A DNA stretch of 41,936 nt from contig NZ_JARGND010000028.1 in assembly GCF_029212645.1 (NCBI RefSeq), positions 1-41,936 on the forward strand, written 5' to 3'. A program made the translations under genes and the position numbers. The DNA is from Vannielia sp. (GTDB taxonomy: Bacteria > Pseudomonadota > Alphaproteobacteria > Rhodobacterales > Rhodobacteraceae). Below, piece by piece: positions 7,779-14,850 of this stretch (position 1 is its first letter; every line of letters begins with the position of its first letter). The notes beneath the pieces were generated by a model. The model made no database searches and was not told where the DNA came from. It worked only from the letters and a program-made list of their open reading frames with translations.

Positions 7779-8966
7779 TCACCCCGGAGACATCCCCCGC
7801 AGCCGCTCCGACCGGCGGCGCAGCAACTCAAGGGTCGTCAGCAGCGCGATGGAGAGCGCCACAAGGATCGTCGCCACCGCAAGGATCGTAGGGGAAATCT
7901 GCTCGCGCAGGCCGATGAACATTTGCCACGGCAAGGTTTTCTGGCCCGCCGAACCAACAAAGAGCACCACCACCACTTCGTCAAACGAGGTGATGAACGC
8001 AAACAGCGCCCCCGAGATCACACCGGGCAGAATGAGCGGCATCTGCACCTTGAAAAAGGTGCGCACCGGATCTGCGCCCATGTTCGCGGCGGCGCGGGTG
8101 AGTGAGCGGTCAAACCCCACCAAGGTGGCCGTCACCGTGATGATCACGAAGGGAATGCCAAGCGCGGCATGGGCCAGCACCACCCCGAAATAGGTGCCTT
8201 GCAGCCCGATCCGGCTGTAAAAAAAGTACATCCCCGCCGCCGAAATGATCAGCGGCACGATCATCGGAGAGATCAGCACCGCCATCATCGCCCGGCGAAA
8301 CGGCACATGCTCCGAGCTCAGGCCAATCGCCGCCAAAGTGCCAAAGGTGACCGAAAGCAGCGTTGCCAGCGGCGCGATCTTGACCGAGTTCATCAAGGCC
8401 TGCTGCCAGTCACTGTTGGTGAAAAAGTCCCGGTAGTGCTTCAGCGAATACCCCGCCGGATCAAGCGCCAGCATCTCCGGCGTGAAGGTAAAAAAGTCTT
8501 CCGCGTTGAACGAAAGCGGCATCACCACCACGATCGGCGCGACCAGGAAGAAGAAGATACAGCCGCAAAGCACCCGAAACCCATAATGCCAAAACACCTG
8601 CGCCGGGGTGAGATAGGGTACCAGCTTGGCGCGGTAACGGCCCCAGCCGATCCAGTAGATGAACCAGCCAAAGAACGCGCCAAAAGCCGCCCCGATGATC
8701 AGCCCCGGAATCCCGCCAAGCAAATAGCCCAGCACCACCGCCGCCGCCGCAATGGCAAGCCGCAGCGGCAATTCCAGCTTGCGCCCCAGAAGCACGGCAA
8801 CGGCGGCGATCACCGCCATCGCAACGGCCCCAATGAGCAGGCCCGCCAGCCCGTTGCCATTGGCCGCCCCCACAAAGAGGCCCGCGAAAGCCCCGGCAAG
8901 GCCAACCACACCGGCGGCAAACCAGATGGGCTTTTGCCCCGGATGGGTGAGGGTTACGTCATTCAT
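7779..8966 (-). CDS. ABC transporter permease, PotC-type, with N-terminal membrane extension
   Basis: Second permease of a polyamine-type importer, 395 residues against roughly 260-290 for PotC. The C-terminal 270 residues are the standard binding-protein-dependent permease fold, with the cytoplasmic EAA loop (LTRAAANMGADPVRTFFKVQ) that docks on the ATPase. The first roughly 125 residues are an extra glycine/alanine-rich membrane region with about four hydrophobic segments, ending at WIGWGRYR. It starts 11 bp after the first permease gene stop, preceded by GGGGAG. It is the last gene of the ABC operon and ends convergently with the AEC gene 33 bp away. The substrate is probably spermidine/putrescine or a related cation, by family. 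Confidence 0.9.
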   Translation of the reverse strand: MNDVTLTHPGQKPIWFAAGVVGLAGAFAGLFVGAANGNGLAGLLIGAVAMAVIAAVAVLLGRKLELPLRLAIAAAAVVLGYLLGGIPGLIIGAAFGAFFGWFIYWIGWGRYRAKLVPYLTPAQVFWHYGFRVLCGCIFFFLVAPIVVVMPLSFNAEDFFTFTPEMLALDPAGYSLKHYRDFFTNSDWQQALMNSVKIAPLATLLSVTFGTLAAIGLSSEHVPFRRAMMAVLISPMIVPLIISAAGMYFFYSRIGLQGTYFGVVLAHAALGIPFVIITVTATLVGFDRSLTRAAANMGADPVRTFFKVQMPLILPGVISGALFAFITSFDEVVVVLFVGSAGQKTLPWQMFIGLREQISPTILAVATILVALSIALLTTLELLRRRSERLRGMSPG

Positions 8967-8977
8967 GGCAGTCTCCC

Positions 8978-10657
8978 CTACCCCAGCTTCACGTTGTCGA
9001 TGCCGACAATCTTGTCATAGGCCCAATAAAGCAGCAGCACCGCCGCCAGCAGGATCGCCCCCAAAGCCGCGGCCAGCCCCCAGTTCAACGAGCTGGAGAT
9101 GTGATAGGCGATCCGGTTGGAAATAAACGTGCCGGTGGTGCCGCCCACCAGTTCGGGCGTGATGTAATAGCCAATGGCAAGGATAAACACGAGGATCGAC
9201 CCCGCTCCGATCCCCGGCACCGATTGCGGAAAATAAACGCGCCAGAAGGCTGTCCAGTTGGTGGCGCCAAGCGACTTGGCGGCGCGCATATAGGTTGGCG
9301 GGATGGTCTGCATCACCGAGTACATCGGCAGGATCATGAAGGGCAGCAGGATATGGGTCATCGCCACGATGGTGCCGAACTGGTTGTTGATCATCGTCAA
9401 CCGGCCTTCGTTTGAGGCGAAATCAACCAGCATCGCCGGATCAATAAAGCCAACCGTGGTGCCAAACCAATTCCATGCGTTTTCCACCCAAACCATGAAC
9501 TTGCCCAGCCCCAGCCAGACGATGATATCGTTGATCACCCCTTGCTGCTGCAACAGCACTTTCCACGCCGAGGTGCGCACCAAAAGCGATGTCCAGAACG
9601 GCAAAAGCACCAATATCATCAAAAGGTTGGCGGTGCGCATGGGCAGGTTTGCAAGGATCCACGCCACCGGGTAGGCGAGCAGAATGCAGGAGATGGTGAT
9701 CGCAAGGCTCATGAACAGCGTGCGCTTGAACAACAGCCCGTAAATGCGCTGCCCCTCGTCCTGGCGCTCAATCCCCTCGGGGGTAAGCTGCATGTCCACC
9801 GCGTTGAGGAAATACCCCGGCGTGTAGCGCGGGCTATAGGCCTTGATCGTGCCCCAAATCTCAACGCTCTCCCAGCCGTCATCAACCTCGATGAAGGCCT
9901 CCTTGAAGGAAAGCGGCTCAAAGCCGGGCACGGCGGCAACGGCGGCGCGCACCAGCGCGGCCTCGGGGCCTTCATAGGGCGCGCCCTGCCCAGCGGTGAG
10001 GTCCGCATAAAGCTCGGCGTAGATCAGCTCCCACGGCTTTTCTTCAGCCGCAACATCGCCCTCACTTTCGGTGAAGGCGGCGAATTTTGCGTAAGCGGCG
10101 CTTGCCCGCGGCAGCATCGCGGCAACGCCATCGCGCGGGCGGTAGCGCTCGGCTGTTGGATCAGCGGCAAAGATCGCGGCAATGGTTTCGGGGTTTTTCC
10201 AAGCGTCATCAAGGCCTTCGAGCTGGTCCTGAAAGTGCTCGCCAATGTCATCCACACGGCGGCCCGTCTTGCGAAACAAGGAGGAGGTGCCCGTTGTCTC
10301 GTAATTCAGGCGCGAGCCGAGCCGAGTGTGCTCTTTCTTTTCCACCGCAACGGCGAGATCGGCGTAAAGCGCCGCAAAAACCGGCTCATCGGGGATTTCG
10401 CCGCCGTCATACCGCCAGTCTTTCAGGGCAACCACGGTTCGCGGCAGCGTATCGGCAACAATGTCATTCTCGACAGAGCGAAACAGCATATCCGCGATCG
10501 GCGCGATGAAGGTCACAAGAACAAAAAGCAGCAGCGGCGCAACCAGTCCAAGTGCGCGCAGCTTCTGGCGGCGCAAGGCCCGCGCGAGCGAGCGTTTTAG
10601 AGGCGTGCCATCAGCGGCAAGAACCGGGCCAGACGTGTCGGTCGCCTCACTCATCAT
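8978..10657 (-). CDS. ABC transporter permease, PotB-type, with large periplasmic insertion
   Basis: First permease of the importer, 559 residues against about 285 for PotB. After TM1 (about 33-56) comes a hydrophilic stretch of roughly 245 residues, rich in acidic and aromatic residues, before TM2 (RTLFMSLAITISCILLAYPV). It should lie in the periplasm, next to the binding protein. The remaining half is a normal permease with the EAA loop YMRAAKSLGATNWTAFWRVY. The start is taken as ATG 10657 (ATGATGAGTGAG); the second ATG at 10654 is equally good. Both overlap the stop of the DUF1330 gene, implying translational coupling. I read the insertion as a real part of the gene since the frame is uninterrupted. 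Confidence 0.9.
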   Translation of the reverse strand: MMSEATDTSGPVLAADGTPLKRSLARALRRQKLRALGLVAPLLLFVLVTFIAPIADMLFRSVENDIVADTLPRTVVALKDWRYDGGEIPDEPVFAALYADLAVAVEKKEHTRLGSRLNYETTGTSSLFRKTGRRVDDIGEHFQDQLEGLDDAWKNPETIAAIFAADPTAERYRPRDGVAAMLPRASAAYAKFAAFTESEGDVAAEEKPWELIYAELYADLTAGQGAPYEGPEAALVRAAVAAVPGFEPLSFKEAFIEVDDGWESVEIWGTIKAYSPRYTPGYFLNAVDMQLTPEGIERQDEGQRIYGLLFKRTLFMSLAITISCILLAYPVAWILANLPMRTANLLMILVLLPFWTSLLVRTSAWKVLLQQQGVINDIIVWLGLGKFMVWVENAWNWFGTTVGFIDPAMLVDFASNEGRLTMINNQFGTIVAMTHILLPFMILPMYSVMQTIPPTYMRAAKSLGATNWTAFWRVYFPQSVPGIGAGSILVFILAIGYYITPELVGGTTGTFISNRIAYHISSSLNWGLAAALGAILLAAVLLLYWAYDKIVGIDNVKLG

Positions 10658-10946
10658 GGCCCTCAACGAGGATGAGCGTACTTTCGGCGGTGGCTTTGCG
10701 GATCAGGGAAATCTCTTGGTAATCAGCGTCGTAGTAGGCTTTCTTCGCCTGCTCGTAGCTGTCAAACTCAATCACCACATGGCGCTGCCCATCCGGCACG
10801 TCACCTTCGGGATGCTCACTTTGCCCCCCGCGCACAATGAAACGCCCGCCAAGCGCATGGAGGATCGGTGTGTCGCCGGTGATATAGGCCTTGTAGCCCT
10901 CCGGATCGTTCACCTTGATATGTCCGATGATGTAGCCCTTGGGCAT
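10647..10946 (-). CDS. DUF1330 family small protein
   Basis: A 99-residue protein starting MPKGYIIGHIKVNDPEGYKAY, the hallmark of DUF1330, a dimeric alpha/beta (ferredoxin-like) barrel family of unknown function. Later motifs GGRFIVRGG and VIEFDSYEQAKKAYYD also fit the family. No signal peptide, so it is cytoplasmic. It sits inside the polyamine-type ABC operon, between the binding-protein gene and the first permease, and its stop overlaps the permease start. The location hints at a role tied to the imported substrate, perhaps as an enzyme or sensor, but that is inference only. Confidence 0.9.
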   Translation of the reverse strand: MPKGYIIGHIKVNDPEGYKAYITGDTPILHALGGRFIVRGGQSEHPEGDVPDGQRHVVIEFDSYEQAKKAYYDADYQEISLIRKATAESTLILVEGHDE

Positions 10947-10975
10947 GGGTCGCGTCCCCCGAATGTTCCTGGTGG

Positions 10976-11028
10976 GGAGCGGCCCATGCGAGGGGCCGCT
11001 CCATTTTCAAAGTGGGGAAATCCCCACT
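10976..11028 (-). promoter_or_regulatory. Two tandem stem-loops between binding protein and downstream genes
   Basis: Directly after the binding-protein stop codon, two strong inverted repeats follow in the transcript: an 8-bp stem at 11011-11028 (agtgggga / tccccact) and a perfect 10-bp stem at 10976-11002 (ggagcggccc / gggccgctcc) with a 7-nt loop. Neither has a strong T tract. Such hairpins usually protect the upstream mRNA or partly terminate transcription, keeping binding protein in excess over permeases. Confidence 0.55.
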
Positions 11029-11039
11029 GGCCTATCGGC

Positions 11040-12158
11040 TTATTGTGCGAGCCACGCCTGGAACTTGCCGTCCAGATCGTCACGGTAATCAGCCCACCAC
11101 TCGTAGTTGTAGAGGAAGGTGTGCTTGGCGTTGGCCGGATCGGTCGGCATGTGCGGCGCCATGTCGATGCCCAGTTCAGCGTGCTGGCCAACCAGCGGAG
11201 CCGACGATTTGCGCGCAGGACCGTAGGAGATGTATTTGGCCTGATCGGCAAGGCGTTGGGTGTCGGTGGCGAACTTCACAAAGTCAATCACCCGCGCCAG
11301 ACGATCCTCGGGCAGACCGGCAGGAATGATCCAGCCGTCAAGGTCAAAGACCTGCGCATCCCAAAGCATCGCAACCGGCTGGTCCTGCTCCTCGATCAGC
11401 GAGAACAGACGGCCGTTGTAGGTTGAGCCCATCACCACTTCGCCATCGGCGAGCAGTTGCGGCGTGTCAGCCCCGGCAGACCACCAGATGACATCGTCCT
11501 TGATGGTGTCGAGCTTGGCGAAGGCGCGTGCCTGGCCTTCTTCGGTTTCCAGCACGTCGTAAACGTCTTCGTCGGCCACGCCGTCACAGATCAGCGCCCA
11601 CTCCATGTTGTTGATCGGGCGCTTTTCGAGCGACCGTTTGCCCGGATAGGTTTCGGTGTCGAACACGTCACACACGGTGGTCGGCGGGGTGTCACCAACC
11701 ATGTCGGTGCGGTAGCCGAAGGTGGTCGAGTAAACGATCTGCGGGATGTAGCAATCAGAGACGATGAGATCGCCAAAGTCTTCAGAGGCCTTGGTGCCAT
11801 CGGGGGCATCAAGGAGCAGCTCGTCGGGGTCATACTCCATGGCGAGGCCTTCGTCGCACAGGCGAATGGCGTCAGAGGCCACAACGTCAACCAGATCCCA
11901 GGTCACATTGCCGGCTTCGTTCATGGCGCGCAGCTTGGCCACGGCTTCGTTGGAGCTTTCGTCCCAGGTGGCCGTCACGCCTTCATTGGCCGCCAGATAG
12001 GGCTCAACATAGGCCTTTTGCTGGCTGGTCTGATAGGCACCGCCCCAGGAAACGAGAACCATGCTGTCGGCCATGTTGCCATGGCTTTCGGCGAAGGCTG
12101 CACCGCTGACCACGAGGGTCAGAGCGGTGGAGGCCGCGATTGCAGATTTAAGTTTCAT
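11040..12158 (-). CDS. ABC transporter substrate-binding protein, PotD/PotF-like
   Basis: A 372-residue periplasmic binding protein. A signal peptide (MKLKSAIAASTALTLVVSGAAFA) of about 23 residues is visible. The mature part has the VLVSWGGAYQTSQQKAY opening typical of polyamine-type (COG0687) binding proteins, and aromatic/acidic motifs such as VIWWSAGADTPQLLADGEV and GWIIPAGLP. The family binds spermidine, putrescine or related compounds. A strong AAGGAGAG site lies nine bases upstream of the ATG, suggesting high expression. The gene follows the ATPase gene and precedes DUF1330 and the two permeases. Cysteine pairs (ICDGVAD, VCDVFD, LCDEG) may form disulfides. The exact ligand is unknown. 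Confidence 0.92.
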   Translation of the reverse strand: MKLKSAIAASTALTLVVSGAAFAESHGNMADSMVLVSWGGAYQTSQQKAYVEPYLAANEGVTATWDESSNEAVAKLRAMNEAGNVTWDLVDVVASDAIRLCDEGLAMEYDPDELLLDAPDGTKASEDFGDLIVSDCYIPQIVYSTTFGYRTDMVGDTPPTTVCDVFDTETYPGKRSLEKRPINNMEWALICDGVADEDVYDVLETEEGQARAFAKLDTIKDDVIWWSAGADTPQLLADGEVVMGSTYNGRLFSLIEEQDQPVAMLWDAQVFDLDGWIIPAGLPEDRLARVIDFVKFATDTQRLADQAKYISYGPARKSSAPLVGQHAELGIDMAPHMPTDPANAKHTFLYNYEWWADYRDDLDGKFQAWLAQ

Positions 12159-12242
12159 TACAGATACTCTCCTTGTTTTATCGTGCCCGTTTTTGTGTAC
12201 CGCGATCCGCGCCTCGGGCAGGCAACGTGCGGGCGGGCGCGC

Positions 12243-13379
12243 TCAAGCGTCGAGCGCGCGGCAATCCTCTGTGAGCCAGCCGATCCTGATCGTCTCGCCC
12301 TTTTTCAGGCGCACCGTATCGGGGGCATTGCGGGTTTTGACGATGAAGTCATCATTGCCCGCCACACGCAACCGGGTGCGAAAGATGTCACCCATATAGA
12401 TAAATTCGAGCACTTCGGCGTTCAGGGTATGGGCTTCATCCTGTAGCCGCTCCGGGTCGGTCTCGACCCGCTCGGGGCGGATCGACACGCGGGTGCGCTC
12501 GCCAACCTGCGAAACATTCACCGCCTTGGCCTCAACCACATGGTTGGTGCCATCAAGGTGAACCATCGCCACATCGCCTTCAAGCGATTTAACAACGCCC
12601 TCCAGTGTGTTGTTTTCGCCAATGAATTGCGCCACGAAGCTGTTTTGCGGCGCTTCATAAAGCTCGTCCGGCGGGGCAAGCTGCTGGATGCGCCCATCGT
12701 CAAACACCGCCACCCTGTCTGACATTGTCAGCGCTTCGGTCTGGTCGTGGGTCACGTAAACGGTGGTGATCCCAAGCTCATGCGCAAGCCGAGTGATCTC
12801 AAACTGCATGTGCTCGCGCAACTGCTTGTCAAGCGCGCCCAGCGGCTCATCCATCAGCACCAGCTCCGGCTCAAACACCAGCGCCCGCGCCAGAGCAACC
12901 CGCTGCTGCTGCCCGCCCGAAAGCTGCGCCGGGCGGCGGCCGCCGAAATCCCCCATCTGCACCATATCGAGCGCGCGCTTCACCTTGGCTTCGCGGTCCG
13001 ATTTGCTGAGGCCACGCACCTCCAGCGGGAAAGAAAGGTTCTCCGCAACCGTCATATGCGGGAACAGCGCATAGTTCTGAAACACCATCCCGATGCCGCG
13101 CTTGTGCGGCGGGATATTGTTGATCGGCCTGCCATCAAGGCGGATATCGCCGTGGGTCGCCGTCTCGAACCCGGCCAGCATCATCAGGCAAGTGGTTTTG
13201 CCAGAGCCCGAGGGGCCGAGCATCGTCAGAAACTCGCCCTTTGGCATCGAGAGGTTGAGGTCTTTCACGACAAGCGTTTCGCCGTCGTAGCTTTTCTGGA
13301 CGCGTTCGAACTCCACGAAGGCGTCTTTGGTGGGCTGGTCCTGCAAGGCCGCTCCTGTGTTTTGGTCAGTTGTGGCCAC
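12243..13379 (-). CDS. ABC transporter ATP-binding protein, PotA-like
   Basis: The ATPase of the importer. Motifs in order: Walker A GPSGSGKTT, Q-loop FQNYALFPHMT, signature LSGGQQQR, Walker B LVLMDEPLGALD, and the switch histidine in YVTHDQTEAL. A C-terminal TOBE-type domain (about the last 110 residues) is typical of PotA/FbpC-type ATPases and often regulates transport. The start is uncertain: I chose GTG 13379, 12 bases after a GGGAGAGG stretch. An ATG at 13433 adds 18 Arg-rich residues without a good ribosome site. First gene of the operon ATPase / binding protein / DUF1330 / permease / permease; the promoter should lie within 13380-13619. Confidence 0.93.
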   Translation of the reverse strand: MATTDQNTGAALQDQPTKDAFVEFERVQKSYDGETLVVKDLNLSMPKGEFLTMLGPSGSGKTTCLMMLAGFETATHGDIRLDGRPINNIPPHKRGIGMVFQNYALFPHMTVAENLSFPLEVRGLSKSDREAKVKRALDMVQMGDFGGRRPAQLSGGQQQRVALARALVFEPELVLMDEPLGALDKQLREHMQFEITRLAHELGITTVYVTHDQTEALTMSDRVAVFDDGRIQQLAPPDELYEAPQNSFVAQFIGENNTLEGVVKSLEGDVAMVHLDGTNHVVEAKAVNVSQVGERTRVSIRPERVETDPERLQDEAHTLNAEVLEFIYMGDIFRTRLRVAGNDDFIVKTRNAPDTVRLKKGETIRIGWLTEDCRALDA

Positions 13380-13619
13380 TTCCCCCAGCGGCCTCTCCCT
13401 GTGATCAGGACTAAACCAAGCACGCGATTGCATTACAATGGGCAAACGCGGGTTTTTTGGGCGTTTTCGCTGGAAACTGGCCAGGAATGCCTTGGCGCTT
13501 ACCTGCAAAGCAGCCCGGTGGCCACTTGCACTTTTCTTGCGCGTCACACAAACCGCCCCACGAAACGGCCACCCTCAACGGGCAATAAACTCGCCCGGCA
13601 CAACCGCCCTTTGGGCCAA

Positions 13620-14063
13620 TCAGCCCTTGCCCGTCATCCGCAAGAGGCGCTGCACCGCAAGCTCATAGCCCTGCACCCCGCACCCCACGATGATCCCGTC
13701 GGCACGGGCCGAGATATAGGAGTGATGGCGAAAGCTTTCGCGCTGGTGAACATTGGAAATATGCACCTCCATCACCGGCCCCTCAAAGGCGTTGAGCGCA
13801 TCAAGGATCGCCACCGAGGTATGGGTATAGGCCCCGGCGTTGATCACAATCCCCAGCCCGTCTTCGCGCGCCGCATGGATCAGCTCAACCATCCCGCCCT
13901 CGTGGTTTGACTGCGCCGCAAAAAGCTCAACCCCGGCCCGCTCACACAGCGTCCGGCACGCGGCCTCTACGTCCTCCAGAGTGTCATGCCCATAAATCTC
14001 CGGCTGCCGTTTGCCCAGCAGGTTCAGGTTTGGCCCGTTCAAAACGTAAACACGCGCGCTCAT
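13620..14063 (-). CDS. aroQ: 3-dehydroquinate dehydratase, type II
   Basis: Catalyses the third step of the shikimate pathway, dehydrating 3-dehydroquinate by trans elimination. At 147 residues it has the usual type II length. The N-terminus [21 protein letters not shown] carries the conserved substrate loop (Arg19, Tyr24 catalytic), followed by [30 protein letters not shown] and [17 protein letters not shown] (catalytic His). The start at 14063 is chosen over the ATG two codons upstream, because the GGGAGA ribosome site is seven bases from 14063 but only one from 14069. It lies between the polyamine ABC operon and an Lrp-type regulator on the same strand, with no obvious functional tie. Confidence 0.96.
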   Translation of the reverse strand: MSARVYVLNGPNLNLLGKRQPEIYGHDTLEDVEAACRTLCERAGVELFAAQSNHEGGMVELIHAAREDGLGIVINAGAYTHTSVAILDALNAFEGPVMEVHISNVHQRESFRHHSYISARADGIIVGCGVQGYELAVQRLLRMTGKG

Positions 14064-14248
14064 GGTCATTCTCCCAAAGTTCCGCTCGGTTGTGATCTGG
14101 CGAGCCTTGAAAAGCAAGAGTGCGGCAAAACGATGAACATCGGCCAAACCGCCCCAGTTTGGCGTGCAACCCAAGGCCACGGCCCCCGGCCCGCCACGCC
14201 CTCCACCGCCAAGCGGCGCATAATTTGCAGGAAATCCGGCACCCCGAC

Positions 14249-14722
14249 TCAGCGTTCCAGCGTGCGCGAAAGGCCCTCTTTCACACGCCGCAGCGGGATC
14301 GAACTTTCAATGGAGGCAACGCCGGGAACCTTGGTGAAGGTGCTGGTCAGAAACCGCTCAAAGTCCGATGGCCCTCGGGTGGCAATCCGCAGCAAATAGT
14401 CCCGGTTGCCCGTCATCAGCCAGCAATCCACCACTTCGGGGAAACTGCACACGGCCGCTTCAAAACTGGCCAGTGCATCATCCACCTGGCGCTCCAGCTT
14501 GACCGAAATGAAGACCGAAAACTCATACCCCAAAGCCGCTTCGTCAATCAGCGCAGCATAGCCGGTGATCACCCCGGCCTTCTCCAGAATACGCAGCCTG
14601 CGCGCCACCGGAGACGGGCTGAGGCCAACCACGTCGGCCAGCTCATTGATCGTGGCGCGCCCGTTGCGCTGAAGGGCCCGCAGGATGCCCGCATCATAGG
14701 AATCAAGATTGGCGATAGTCAT
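14249..14722 (-). CDS. Lrp/AsnC family transcriptional regulator
   Basis: A regulator of about 157 residues. An N-terminal winged helix-turn-helix (residues about 10-60, [20 protein letters not shown]) is followed by a RAM/ACT-type ligand-binding and oligomerisation domain ([16 protein letters not shown]). ATG 14722 and the overlapping GTG one codon upstream are both possible starts. It is transcribed divergently from the AceE-like enzyme gene with 128 bp between them. Lrp-type proteins commonly control the adjacent divergent gene in response to an amino acid, so the enzyme probably acts downstream of an amino acid's catabolism (inference). Confidence 0.92.
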   Translation of the reverse strand: MTIANLDSYDAGILRALQRNGRATINELADVVGLSPSPVARRLRILEKAGVITGYAALIDEAALGYEFSVFISVKLERQVDDALASFEAAVCSFPEVVDCWLMTGNRDYLLRIATRGPSDFERFLTSTFTKVPGVASIESSIPLRRVKEGLSRTLER

Positions 14723-14850
14723 CACGTTTATCCATTATCGTAGTGTTTGTCACTCTATACCCTCTCAAACCGTCGCCTAAAAAGCAAAATTCAGTGGCTA
14801 TAGTGGTGGTAGCATCGCGCCAAAGCAAGCTATCGGCGCAAGGACCAATA
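14723..14850. promoter_or_regulatory. Divergent promoter region, Lrp-type regulator / AceE-like gene
   Basis: A 128-bp AT-richer stretch between divergent starts. For the plus-strand gene a possible -10 TATAGT occurs around 14798, and the AAGGA ribosome site is at 14840-14844. The half near the regulator gene (14726-14760) is AT-rich and could hold the regulator's own binding sites. No exact operator is claimed. Confidence 0.4.

Noticed and set aside
9542..10600. 352-codon plus-strand open frame opposite the PotB-type permease
   Set aside because: Charged, low-complexity translation antisense to a clear permease; no family resemblance.
14743..14850. 36-residue extension of the AceE-like protein
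   Set aside because: It would consume the divergent promoter region; ATG 14851 has AAGGA upstream.
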